Shown: positions 8,127 to 16,458 of the stretch, piece after piece
How the letters are laid out: the number at the start of each line of letters is the position of its first letter
Position numbering within the stretch: position 1 is the first letter of the stretch
Source of the DNA: Lachnospiraceae bacterium
Lineage (GTDB): Bacteria > Bacillota > Clostridia > Lachnospirales > Lachnospiraceae
Length of the DNA: 37,776 nucleotides
Direction of reading: 5' to 3'
NCBI GenBank assembly: GCA_024694625.1
Contig: JAILJP010000042.1
Coordinates: 1 to 37,776, forward strand
The notes under the pieces: model-generated
Databases searched by the model: none
What the model was told of the DNA's origin: nothing
What the model saw: the letters and a program-made list of their open reading frames with translations, nothing else
Translations under genes and position numbers: made by a program

Positions 8127-8161
8127 TTCCCTTACGCATCTATTTTTCCATCTCCACTATA
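8127..8161 (-). promoter_or_regulatory. putative PTE promoter and leader
   Basis: On the minus strand an extended -10 TTGGTATAGT (core 8156-8161) follows the GH2 terminator. The leader then contains ATAGAT GCGTAAGGGA ATCTAT, a 6-bp stem with a loop holding GTAAGGGAA, a weak match to the element before the esterases. Confidence 0.3.
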
Positions 8162-8163
8162 CC

Positions 8164-8202
8164 AACAAAAAATAAGAGGCAGTACCAACAAGATACTGCC
8201 TC
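8164..8202 (-). terminator. intrinsic terminator of the GH43-GH2 unit
   Basis: The arms GAGGCAGTA (8176-8184) and TACTGCCTC (8194-8202) pair perfectly around a 9-base loop. On the minus strand the stem is followed by TTATTTTTTG. It lies about 72 bases after the GH2 stop. Confidence 0.85.
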
Positions 8203-8274
8203 CATCTACATAAAAGACGATTCTATTATATTGTGCGTTCACCCAACAAATTTACAATATTGTCGGATTTGCTT

Positions 8275-10668
8275 TTATCTCACGATTGCCAGTGCTCTTC
8301 CCCGGTAAGTAGTAATTTCACCTGAAGTATAGTTTTCCTCTGTGGTAGGTCGACCGGTGCCAAAGGCAATGACATTTTGTAATCCCAAGCCCTCTGCTGT
8401 CACCTTCATTTCCGCATAGGGCACAAAATTTCCATTTTCATCCACAGCTTCAATCACCTTATAGGAAACGGATTCCTCATCCAAAGGAAGTACTCCCATA
8501 TCCCGAAGTTCTACTAAAATCTCATCTTCAAGGATTCTAATGCCAACAGGCTTTCCTACAGTGCAGACCTCATCTCTGGAGATTTCATTTCCCTCTTCAT
8601 CATAGGAAACAGCACAAACTTTTCCAGGAATATATGTCGTTTCAAAAACTGCACGGAAATCATGTTCTTCTCCCGCCGGTGCTTTTCCAATAGAAACATC
8701 ATTTACAAACACCTCGACGCAGGGAGCTTTTGAATACACTTCCACCTTGATAGGCGCACCTTCCTCCACAGGCCAGCTCCAGCTATGTTCACAACTTCCC
8801 CAGCCGTAGCGTCCCAAAAGTTCTACTTTGTCATGTACTCTGGGGTCATAGCTTACCAAAAAGGTTTCTTCACTTCCCAGCACCACCTTTTTATAGCCCA
8901 GCTGGGGTTTTTCAAATCCGCAAATATCAAAATCTCCGGAGTCTGCTGTCCTGGCAGGATACTGTGCCACATGCATCATGCGGCGCATCATAGGCACATC
9001 CTTTTCCTCTACATAAAAGCTGTTTCCGATTCCGGCTTCGCCGATGTAGTCCATACTGGTCCACTCAAAATCTCCGATGAGATAAGGCAAACGCTTCACA
9101 TCTGCCCAATAGGAAGCAAATTCTCTGGGCTTACTTTCTGTAGCACACATCACCCGACTCGGAAAGTCTTTATGACTTCTTTCATACTGATACTGCAGGT
9201 AGTTGTAACCAACCACATCCCAGTCTTTCACAAAAGGCGCAGTATACGGCCCCCAAACATCCTGTCCGAATTTGCAGTCCAGATTCACCATACCGTCTTT
9301 TTCCAACTGTGCCGCATTTTCCATAACAGACTTCCAGTATTTTTCATTATCCTCATCATCCAGTCCACGGAAGAAAGAGCAAAGAGCGCCTCCCACCGGT
9401 CGGGTGGCATCGATTGATTTCACAAAAGAAACCATTTCTTCAGACTGAATATATCCGTCACTCAAACCACCCTGTTCTGGGATTTCATTTCCGATGGACC
9501 ACATGAACACGCAGGGATGATTTCTGTCACGAAGAAGCATGGCAGCCAACTCTCTTTCCCATTGATCAGCAAATTGATTGCTAAAATCAAAAGTGTCTTT
9601 TTCCATGTTCCAAACGTCAAAGGCCTCATCAATCACCAGCATTCCAATTTCATCACAAGCGTTTAAGAGATCTTTTGACATAGGATTATGGGCAAAACGA
9701 AGGGCGTTAAATCCTGCCTTCTTATGAAGCATAACCTTTCGGTATTCACTATCACGAAAAGCTGCTGCCCCTACAATACCATTGTCATGATGAATACAAC
9801 CGCCCACCAAATTTATAGGTCTTCCATTTAATCGAAGTCCCCACTTTGCATCCACACGAATGATTCGAATGCCAAACGTAATTTCATCAGAATCCATCAT
9901 CTTAGGATCATCCAAATCGCAAATCGTTACCCTTGCCACATAAAGATCGGGTGAATCCGGATCCCAAAGTTTTGGATGGTCAATGGTAATTTCTACATGG
10001 GATAGTTCTGCATCTTCTTTGTCAATGGAGATGGAATCCTTCATCACAGCCACCACTTCTTTTGTCGCACGGTCTAGGATTTCTATCGTAACTTCCACAG
10101 CCCGATCCGTATCCGTATCGTTTTCAATGGTAGTCTCTACCACCTGTACAGCAGCCCCTTCAATAGATTTTGTATAGGTATAAATACCATCTGCAAAAAT
10201 ATGCAATCTTTCTCCGGTTAAGCGCTCTATTTTTCGATACAATCCCGCTCCGGAATACCATCTGGTATTTGGCTCATTGGTATTGGACACTGTCACCGTC
10301 ACCCGGTTTTTTCCTTCTTTTATATAAGGATTCAACTCCACCAAAAAAGGTGTATATCCATAGGCATGACGAAAAGCCACATGACCATTTACCACTACTT
10401 TCGTATTTCCGAAACAACCATCAAAAGACAGTTGTTGCACCTTTTCCAAATCTTCTTTGGAAAACTCCAAATACTTTGTATAGGATGCCGTCTTTCCGGA
10501 ATAAAATCCCGTTCTGGCTCCCGGCACACTGTCCTTTGATACATCCGTTCCAATCATGAAATCATAGGGCAAATCTACGATCTTTTTTTCGCCCTGGGGA
10601 TACATAGGGATACTAGAAGGTTCTCCCCATTGAAATTCCCAACCATCATTGACATCAGATTTTTTCAC
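8275..10668 (-). CDS. GH2 glycosidase (beta-galactosidase/beta-glucuronidase type)
   Basis: This is a 797-aa family 2 glycoside hydrolase. Order: sugar-binding domain (about 1-150), Ig-like domain (to ~265), TIM barrel starting near LNGRPINLVGGCIHHDNG, then a DUF4982-type beta domain (YGWGSCEHSWSWP) and a final beta domain. The acid/base is Glu395 in MWSIGNEIPE; the nucleophile is Glu511 in CATESKPRE. Both are present. I choose the GTG start at 10668: its upstream GGGAG fits, and it overlaps the GH43 stop by 14 bases, indicating translational coupling. Starting at the ATG at 10710 would push the overlap to 56 bases. No signal peptide. Exact sugar specificity cannot be read; family members with this C-terminal layout act on beta-galactosides or related plant glycan side chains. 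Confidence 0.92.
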   Translation of the reverse strand: MKKSDVNDGWEFQWGEPSSIPMYPQGEKKIVDLPYDFMIGTDVSKDSVPGARTGFYSGKTASYTKYLEFSKEDLEKVQQLSFDGCFGNTKVVVNGHVAFRHAYGYTPFLVELNPYIKEGKNRVTVTVSNTNEPNTRWYSGAGLYRKIERLTGERLHIFADGIYTYTKSIEGAAVQVVETTIENDTDTDRAVEVTIEILDRATKEVVAVMKDSISIDKEDAELSHVEITIDHPKLWDPDSPDLYVARVTICDLDDPKMMDSDEITFGIRIIRVDAKWGLRLNGRPINLVGGCIHHDNGIVGAAAFRDSEYRKVMLHKKAGFNALRFAHNPMSKDLLNACDEIGMLVIDEAFDVWNMEKDTFDFSNQFADQWERELAAMLLRDRNHPCVFMWSIGNEIPEQGGLSDGYIQSEEMVSFVKSIDATRPVGGALCSFFRGLDDEDNEKYWKSVMENAAQLEKDGMVNLDCKFGQDVWGPYTAPFVKDWDVVGYNYLQYQYERSHKDFPSRVMCATESKPREFASYWADVKRLPYLIGDFEWTSMDYIGEAGIGNSFYVEEKDVPMMRRMMHVAQYPARTADSGDFDICGFEKPQLGYKKVVLGSEETFLVSYDPRVHDKVELLGRYGWGSCEHSWSWPVEEGAPIKVEVYSKAPCVEVFVNDVSIGKAPAGEEHDFRAVFETTYIPGKVCAVSYDEEGNEISRDEVCTVGKPVGIRILEDEILVELRDMGVLPLDEESVSYKVIEAVDENGNFVPYAEMKVTAEGLGLQNVIAFGTGRPTTEENYTSGEITTYRGRALAIVR

Positions 10669-12457
10669 GATACACTTCTCCCTCTGTAATACCATTTTCA
10701 TTAAAGGCATCTACTCGTACAAAATACTCTCTTCCCTTAACAAGTGCAGGAATCTTTTGCACTTCATCAAAGGTCATCCAACTGTGATACAACTTTTCAG
10801 GTGATGCACCCCAAAGTACGTTATATCCAACGGCTCCCTCAGATTTCATCTCAACTGTCATTTCCAAATCATTGTCACGTTTTGCTGTAAACTTCGGAGC
10901 AGAAGGCTTCTTACCATTTCCCACACCAAAGACACGAAGACCGGAAATACATGCCGGCTGGTCGTAAGCCGTTGCAAAAACTGTCAGCTTCAAATAACGA
11001 ACCTGAATGCCTTCTTCTCTTACCAAAAAATCATGGGTCAAATCTGTATTTGCTTCCCGTTTGTCCTCAATAACAAAGTACTCGTTTCCATCTAAAGAGC
11101 CTTCCAATAAGTATCTGGTTAGATGGTCTGCTCCATCAATGAATCTTGCCTGAGTAGTACCAACAATTTCTCCCGGACAGGGAATATCAATGGTGTCATC
11201 GGCAAAATTGATTTGAATGGCATGAACATCCATAGCCTCTTCCAAATCCAACTGCACCCATTCTCCCGGCTGATTGGATGTGGCTCTCCACCAGTTTCTA
11301 CAGTCTTCGTTGGAAATCAGTTCCGCGCCTTTCCCCTCTTCTGCACTGGAAGCAGTTGCCGGCTTTTTATAACTCAACAAATACCACTGGGGATTCTCCC
11401 AAGGATTTTGTTTCTCTCCGGAAACCGCAACCGGCCAGTCACCATATCTTTGGTTGCAGAACAACTCACCTTCTGCATCCACGCCGGAAGGCCAGATTCC
11501 CACACGACGTTCAAAATTGTGATTCACAGAAATTCGCATAGTGGCTGTATGCCAGATATTTCCCTGTAAATCTTCCATAGTAGAGCCATGTCCTGCACCG
11601 TTCATAAATCCGCCGGGCTTATAGGAAAAAGGCGCTGTTTCCGCTAAGGTATAAGGTCCCAAGGGAGAATCGGAGACATAGACACCATCCCCGTAAGTAT
11701 TATACTGGCTTCCTGCAAAAGCGTGCTGTAAGTAGTACTTGCCGTTAAACTTGTTTACCCAGGCACCCTCGATATAAGGACGTTTCGACAAAAATCCTCT
11801 CATCATAAAATACATCGCTTCACCGACTTCTTCTCTGGTTTTCCCCTGTTGTTTCAGTGTTGCTTCTGTCATAGCATCCAACTCTTCATCAGAAATAGGA
11901 TTTACAGAGTTGTTGTCACCTACTCTCTCATATCCATGGCTATCTGCATGTCCATAGACAAGTCCTACCGGCTCCCCGATGTTTTTCATGGTCTCGGGGT
12001 CTTTTTCCACTCCGTAAATCGGTGCCAGAGGAGAGCATCCCCAATAAAAATAAACCCTTCCATCATCATCTACAAAAAGGTTGGGATCCCAAAAATCAAA
12101 GTCTCCAGGAATTTCCTCGTAAGGACCGTTAATGGGATCTTTGGTGCGGTAATGAGAACAGGGATGGTCGTGATTAGAAGCACAAAAATATACATAATCT
12201 CCCATAACTCTTACATCCGGTGCGTAGTCATAGAAAGGTAAATTCTCCGGCAATTTATAATTGGTCCAATTCACCATATCCTCACTGACCCAGCATCCCA
12301 GACTCATAGAAGGGAAAATATAATACTTGCCCTTGAAACAAATCATAGACGGATCTGCTGCCTCTCTGTCTATATGCAAAGGGCCATCTGTCTTTCCGTA
12401 ATCTCTGTTAAACTGATAACGATACACTACATTTAACGGGTTGCAATAATACTTCAT
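10655..12457 (-). CDS. GH43 glycosidase with CBM32-like and Fn3 domains
   Basis: This is a 600-aa protein. Residues ~30-350 are a five-bladed family 43 catalytic domain with the three acidic residues: Asp35 (ADPSM), Asp124 (FWDPNLF) and Glu230 (YIEGAWV). Residues ~355-515 look like an F5/8 type C (CBM32-like) module (CRNWWRATSN, EWVQLDLEE, RYLKLTVFA), and ~515-600 an Fn3 domain ending YFVRVDAFNENG. GH43 enzymes are beta-xylosidases, alpha-L-arabinofuranosidases or galactan-active exo-enzymes. No signal peptide is seen despite the binding module, so it likely acts on imported oligosaccharides. The start follows AAAGGAGG. It is the first gene of a two-gene unit with the downstream GH2. Confidence 0.92.
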   Translation of the reverse strand: MKYYCNPLNVVYRYQFNRDYGKTDGPLHIDREAADPSMICFKGKYYIFPSMSLGCWVSEDMVNWTNYKLPENLPFYDYAPDVRVMGDYVYFCASNHDHPCSHYRTKDPINGPYEEIPGDFDFWDPNLFVDDDGRVYFYWGCSPLAPIYGVEKDPETMKNIGEPVGLVYGHADSHGYERVGDNNSVNPISDEELDAMTEATLKQQGKTREEVGEAMYFMMRGFLSKRPYIEGAWVNKFNGKYYLQHAFAGSQYNTYGDGVYVSDSPLGPYTLAETAPFSYKPGGFMNGAGHGSTMEDLQGNIWHTATMRISVNHNFERRVGIWPSGVDAEGELFCNQRYGDWPVAVSGEKQNPWENPQWYLLSYKKPATASSAEEGKGAELISNEDCRNWWRATSNQPGEWVQLDLEEAMDVHAIQINFADDTIDIPCPGEIVGTTQARFIDGADHLTRYLLEGSLDGNEYFVIEDKREANTDLTHDFLVREEGIQVRYLKLTVFATAYDQPACISGLRVFGVGNGKKPSAPKFTAKRDNDLEMTVEMKSEGAVGYNVLWGASPEKLYHSWMTFDEVQKIPALVKGREYFVRVDAFNENGITEGEVYREKI

Positions 12458-12564
12458 GTTCTTCCTCCTTTTTATAACAATTGAATCATTTCTCCTTAGT
12501 TTTATTTTAATTCAATATAACTGACGCATTTTCCAATACAAAAAATGCTTATAACTATATAAAA

Positions 12565-12601
12565 AACCAATGCTTACAATTTTATTATATAAGCATTGGT
12601 T
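12565..12601 (-). terminator. intrinsic terminator downstream of the MATE gene
   Basis: The arms AACCAATGCTTA (12565-12576) and TAAGCATTGGTT (12590-12601) pair perfectly over 12 bases. On the minus strand the stem runs into TTTTTTATA. A second perfect hairpin, ATGAAATAG/CTATTTCAT, lies just before it at 12626-12654. Together they insulate MATE from GH43. Confidence 0.8.
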
Positions 12602-12625
12602 CATTATATTTAGAACAGTTTTGTT

Positions 12626-12654
12626 ATGAAATAGCACGAATTTAACTATTTCAT
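12626..12654 (-). repeat. perfect inverted repeat in the MATE 3' region
   Basis: ATGAAATAG (12626-12634) and CTATTTCAT (12646-12654) are perfect 9-base arms with an 11-base loop. It lacks a T-run. It probably forms a stem in the 3' UTR of the MATE mRNA before the true terminator. Confidence 0.5.
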
Positions 12655-12710
12655 TTCACGGATAATCTTCGGTTTCCATAAGGCGTTTTGTGCTTCCCCG
12701 GCACCTTAAA

Positions 12711-14093
12711 CTAGGATGCCAGCTTTTCCCTTTTTTCGAACTTTGCTACCTTATCCTGATGAGTCAGTTTTTTCCATCCTATTACAAACAAGGAAAGAGC
12801 AATCACCACCGAAAGCATATCTGCAGCCACATACGCCCAACGGATACCATCAAATCCTATGATTGATTCCAGGAAAAACAAAAGCGGAATCAAAAACAAC
12901 CCCTTTTGAAATACCGAAAGTAAAGTGGCCTGTATCGCCTTTCCCACTGACTGCAAAAAGTTCGTGGAAAGGTAAAAGAATCCCAAAAACGGAGAGCTTA
13001 ACATAATAATAGAAAGCATTCCCTCAGCGGTTTGCGCCACCTCTTTGTCTTTTAAAAATAATCCGATAACAGGAGCTCTAAAGACGATTACAAGTAGCGT
13101 TGTCACTCCGCCAAAGACCACAACCAAAACCGCCAGCCGTTTTAAGACACCACTGATTTTTTTCATATTTTTTGCTCCGTAATTATAGGAAATCAAAGGT
13201 TGTGCTCCCATGCAGATTCCCATTAATACCATTACAATAATCATATTCACTCTTCCCGCCGCCGCGTTTGCAGCAATTGCGTCAGAGCCGTATTTTGATA
13301 ACAGTTGGTTGGCAAAGGAGCCTGCAAATCCGGATAATAATGTGCTAACCGCATTGGGCAGGCCCAATGCCATAATAGAAAAAATATAAAAGGGTTGCTT
13401 CAGAGCATTGGAAGGTTTCAAATTCAATACCACTGCCTTTTTCTTAAAATAACGAAGGTAGTAAAATGTTGCTGTGGCATTTCCAATCACTGTGGCAATG
13501 GCTGCACCCACAACTCCCATATGAAGTCCCAAAATAAAAATAGGATCCAAAACAAGATTTACCACAGTACCCAAAATATTTCCGATCAGTCCATCGGTCA
13601 TTGCTCCCTCTGCCCGAAGCAGCTGGCCCAAAAGGTTGCTGACCATTAAAAAAGGTGCGCCCAAAGCAAGAATTACCATATAATTAACTGCATATTGTTC
13701 CATGTCCGCAGTTGAACCCAAGAAATGCAATATGGGATATCGAAACAAAATTATCATTACACCGGAAATCACACCGCTAATAATCGCACCCCACATGCAA
13801 AGGGAAGAAACCATCTTGGCATGAGTATAACTCTTTGATCCCAAATCCCTTGAAATAAGAACCATTCCACCGCCGGACAACAGCATGGCAAAGGCCATCA
13901 ACAAACTAAACACCGGTCCAACCACAGAAACAGCTGCCACCTGCACCGTCTCACCGGTTTGTCCAACAAAAATCATATCTGCCATGTTATAAAGCAGCAT
14001 TACAATAATTACAATCAAAGATGGAACCACCATTTGAAAAATGGATTTCCATAGATTGTCGCTTTCAAAAACCTTCATTTGTTTTTCCTGCAT
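12711..14093 (-). CDS. MATE-family efflux transporter
   Basis: This is a 460-aa membrane protein with about 12 hydrophobic segments. The N-terminal part shows MATE features: FQMVVPSLIVIIVMLLYNMADMIFVG, then a second bundle beginning near FYIFSIMALGLPNAVSTLL. MATE proteins of the DinF/NorM-like type export organic cations, drugs or metabolites by Na+ or H+ antiport. ATG 14093 follows GGAGG with 8-base spacing. It is divergent from tetR 2, with a 217-base shared upstream region, so TetR 2 is its probable repressor. The cargo is unknown; it might be a toxic aglycone or product of the neighbouring catabolic enzymes, but that is conjecture. Confidence 0.92.
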   Translation of the reverse strand: MQEKQMKVFESDNLWKSIFQMVVPSLIVIIVMLLYNMADMIFVGQTGETVQVAAVSVVGPVFSLLMAFAMLLSGGGMVLISRDLGSKSYTHAKMVSSLCMWGAIISGVISGVMIILFRYPILHFLGSTADMEQYAVNYMVILALGAPFLMVSNLLGQLLRAEGAMTDGLIGNILGTVVNLVLDPIFILGLHMGVVGAAIATVIGNATATFYYLRYFKKKAVVLNLKPSNALKQPFYIFSIMALGLPNAVSTLLSGFAGSFANQLLSKYGSDAIAANAAAGRVNMIIVMVLMGICMGAQPLISYNYGAKNMKKISGVLKRLAVLVVVFGGVTTLLVIVFRAPVIGLFLKDKEVAQTAEGMLSIIMLSSPFLGFFYLSTNFLQSVGKAIQATLLSVFQKGLFLIPLLFFLESIIGFDGIRWAYVAADMLSVVIALSLFVIGWKKLTHQDKVAKFEKREKLAS

Positions 14094-14197
14094 ACATTCC
14101 GCCTCCTATCTTCTACCTTTTATCCGATTCAATCGTTTCCTTCAATACCGAAAACAATTTTCATACTATGTTTAGATAATCGTCATTCGAAAGTTGT

Positions 14198-14239
14198 TAA
14201 ACACTTGTTTATTAACTTTATATTTATTATAATAAGTGT
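14198..14239 (+). promoter_or_regulatory. tetR 2 promoter with overlapping inverted repeats
   Basis: A -10 TATAAT lies at 14228-14233 with TTGTTT (14205-14210) as -35 after a 17-base spacer. The palindrome TAAACActTGTTTA (14198-14211) covers the -35. ACACTT (14201-14206) and AAGTGT (14234-14239) also form an inverted pair bracketing the promoter. Either could be the TetR 2 operator controlling both tetR 2 and the divergent MATE gene. Confidence 0.5.
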
Positions 14240-14310
14240 AAAAATAGGATTCAACCAACAATATGCGACAAACCGAAACATATTAAACAATTAAAAAGGA
14301 AGTGTTGACT

Positions 14311-14919
14311 ATGTTGAAAAAAAATGAAACGCTATCAAAAAAAGAACGATCTATTGAGAAAAAAGAAGATGGAAGGGTAGTATATACAAAAATGCGCATT
14401 CGTAGTGCCTACTATGAACTTCTTCAGGAAATGGATGCGGAAAAGGTTACTGTAACCGCTATCTGTAAACAAGCAGAAATAAACCGGGCCACCTTTTACA
14501 AACACTATCTGGATGTGGAGGATTTAAAGGACAAACTTCAGGAAGAAGCCATAAAATCCCTGTCAAAGGGTATGGATGATTGCAACGCCTCTGCTACAGA
14601 TTTAATCACAAACATTTTAACCTTTTTAAAAAAGGACGCGGAATTTCATCCTGTGGTAAACTCTTTTTCAGATACCACATCAAGTTTTTCCAAAAAAATT
14701 TCTATGATGATATACGAAAACTTTTCCAAATATTTAGACCCCAAGCTTCCGAATATGTCTCCCGAGGAAAAAGGTCTTATTTTTGCCTATGTGGCTGCAG
14801 GCAGTGCGGGAATTATTGATTACTGGATGAACACAAACTGCAAAGAAAAAGAAGAGGTCATCGCCGAAAAAATTCAGCGACTCACCTCCTCCACCATTCA
14901 AAATCTTTCTCTGAAATAA
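14311..14919 (+). CDS. TetR/AcrR-family transcriptional regulator 2
   Basis: This is a 202-aa regulator. After a charged N-terminal stretch (MLKKNETLSKKERSIEKKED) comes a TetR DNA-binding domain (IRSAYYELLQ, KVTVTAICKQAEINRATFYKHYLDVEDL) at about residues 30-80. The rest is a helical ligand domain of the TetR_C_7-like type, as in TetR 1. The ATG at 14311 has AAGGAAG eight bases upstream; a GTG at 14302 in frame is less likely. Divergent from the MATE gene, which it probably represses. It ends before a bidirectional terminator. Confidence 0.9.
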   Translation: MLKKNETLSKKERSIEKKEDGRVVYTKMRIRSAYYELLQEMDAEKVTVTAICKQAEINRATFYKHYLDVEDLKDKLQEEAIKSLSKGMDDCNASATDLITNILTFLKKDAEFHPVVNSFSDTTSSFSKKISMMIYENFSKYLDPKLPNMSPEEKGLIFAYVAAGSAGIIDYWMNTNCKEKEEVIAEKIQRLTSSTIQNLSLK

Positions 14920-14941
14920 CAACTATCGTTACATAAAAAAG

Positions 14942-14982
14942 GAAGAAGGGCTCGGTCGAAACGGCCAAACCCTTCTTCTTTA
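14942..14982. terminator. bidirectional terminator between tetR 2 and spoVG
   Basis: The arms GAAGAAGGG (14942-14950) and CCCTTCTTC (14970-14978) pair perfectly. A inner GGTCG/CGGCC stretch may extend the fold. T residues follow on the plus strand, and six A on the left give a T-run on the minus strand, so it can serve both convergent genes. Confidence 0.8.
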
Positions 14983-15016
14983 TATGCGAGGTTGAAAATA
15001 TCAGTAAAACCTTCTC

Positions 15017-15286
15017 CTAAACGGCATCACTTTCATATTCACTACGATACTTATCCAAAATAAGTCTTTGCATCTCTTCTCTTGTTGAAGATTTGATTGG
15101 ATGTGCAATGTCCTTGTACTCGCCATCAGTAGTCTTTCTGGAAGGCATTGCAATGAACATGCCCTTGTCCCCATCAATAATCTTGATGTCATGTACAACA
15201 AATTCTTCGTCGATTGTAATAGATGCAACCGCTTTCAACTTCCCGTCTCGCTCTGTTTTACGTATTCTGATGTCTGTAATCTGCAT
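15017..15286 (-). CDS. spoVG: SpoVG, septation/RNA-binding regulator
   Basis: This is an 89-aa full-length SpoVG. It begins [10 protein letters not shown] and contains [19 protein letters not shown] and the signature [11 protein letters not shown]. SpoVG is a small nucleic-acid-binding protein, needed for asymmetric septation control in Bacillus sporulation and a global regulator in other Firmicutes. The start has GGAGGGAG upstream. It lies 53 bases downstream of glgD on the same strand; a TATAAT on the minus strand (15332-15337) may give it its own promoter. No terminator is visible after glgD, so read-through from the glycogen operon is possible. Confidence 0.95.
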   Translation of the reverse strand: MQITDIRIRKTERDGKLKAVASITIDEEFVVHDIKIIDGDKGMFIAMPSRKTTDGEYKDIAHPIKSSTREEMQRLILDKYRSEYESDAV

Positions 15287-15339
15287 AAGAAATCTCCCTC
15301 CGTATATCTCCCTAATTTGTGCAGTAAGAGTATTATATG

Positions 15340-16458
15340 TTAAACCCCAAAACGATTATTCCGTTCAGAAATAACCTTAATCTCATTCTCTCCGATGTAA
15401 TTTGTATCGGAAAGAAGTGTTTCGTTACTTTCCACAATGCAATTCTCAACGCGAACGTTGTCCCCAATATACGCTCCATTTAAGATGATGGAGTTTTTAA
15501 TTACACTGTTGTTTCCCACAAATACCTTCTTAAACAAAACCGAATTTTCTACCTGGCTGTTGATAATACAACCGGAACCAATCAATGAATTCTTTACGTT
15601 GGAACCTATGTTGTATTTTGCCGGCGGTAAATCGTAAGCCTTGGAATAAATCTTTGGCTCGTCTCGGAAGAAATACTTCCGTACTTCCGGTTTTAAGAAA
15701 TCCATATTTGTCTGGTAATATGCTTCTACTGTAGCAATGTTGCTCCAATAGCTTTCTAACATATAACCGTAAATCTTTTTCATTCCTCTGTAGCGTACCA
15801 AAATATCCGTAACAAAATTGTATCGGCTTTCTTCGTTACACTGTTCCAAAAGCTCAATGAGCTTTCTGCGTCGAATGACATAAACCCCTGTAGACACAAT
15901 ATTGGAATGAGCCATCATAGGCTTCTCTTCGAATTCGGTAATCAATCCGTCCTGATCCATCTTTACCGTTCCAAAACGACTGATATCGTCCCCCTCCGGA
16001 AGTTTTGCGCAAACCACCGTGATATCTGCCTGCTTTTGAATGTGATACTCCAATACCGGATTGAAATCCATCTTGTAGATGCAATCACCATTTGCGATTA
16101 CAACATAGGGTTCGTGGCGCTGTTTTAAGAAGTCGATGTTTTGCCACATAGCATCGGCAGTACCACGGTACCACCAACTGTTGTCCGCTGTAACCGTAGG
16201 AGTAAACAGGAATAACCCCCCTTGTTTACGACCAAAGTTCCACCACTTGGACGAATTCAAATGCTCATTCAAAGATCTGGCATTGTACTGAGATAACACT
16301 GCCACAGTCTGAATATGAGAATTTGTCATATTACTTAATGTAAAATCAATACTTCGGTAAGAACATCCCACAGGCATAGCAGATATTGCTCTCTTATCTG
16401 ACAGACGACCCATGCGACTACTATTACCACCTGCTAAAATGATACCTAATGCTTTCAT
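15340..16458 (-). CDS. glgD: GlgD, regulatory subunit of ADP-glucose pyrophosphorylase
   Basis: This is a 372-aa nucleotidyltransferase-fold protein with a C-terminal left-handed beta-helix (repeats such as [20 protein letters not shown]). The N-terminus reads [18 protein letters not shown], an altered form of the GlgC pyrophosphorylase motif, as expected for GlgD, which forms a complex with GlgC and stimulates it. Its ATG overlaps the glgC stop by four bases (ATGA), indicating translational coupling. It is shorter than GlgC and probably not catalytic by itself. Confidence 0.95.
   Translation of the reverse strand: MKALGIILAGGNSSRMGRLSDKRAISAMPVGCSYRSIDFTLSNMTNSHIQTVAVLSQYNARSLNEHLNSSKWWNFGRKQGGLFLFTPTVTADNSWWYRGTADAMWQNIDFLKQRHEPYVVIANGDCIYKMDFNPVLEYHIQKQADITVVCAKLPEGDDISRFGTVKMDQDGLITEFEEKPMMAHSNIVSTGVYVIRRRKLIELLEQCNEESRYNFVTDILVRYRGMKKIYGYMLESYWSNIATVEAYYQTNMDFLKPEVRKYFFRDEPKIYSKAYDLPPAKYNIGSNVKNSLIGSGCIINSQVENSVLFKKVFVGNNSVIKNSIILNGAYIGDNVRVENCIVESNETLLSDTNYIGENEIKVISERNNRFGV

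Noticed and set aside
8785-9417. Plus-strand 210-codon frame opposite the GH2 gene
   Set aside because: It is a shadow of the catalytic barrel on the other strand; no motif or ribosome site.
12480-12516. Inverted repeat ATTGAAT/ATTCAAT upstream of GH43
   Set aside because: Seven-base AT-rich arms 23 bases apart are expected by chance in such AT-rich leaders; not listed as a site.
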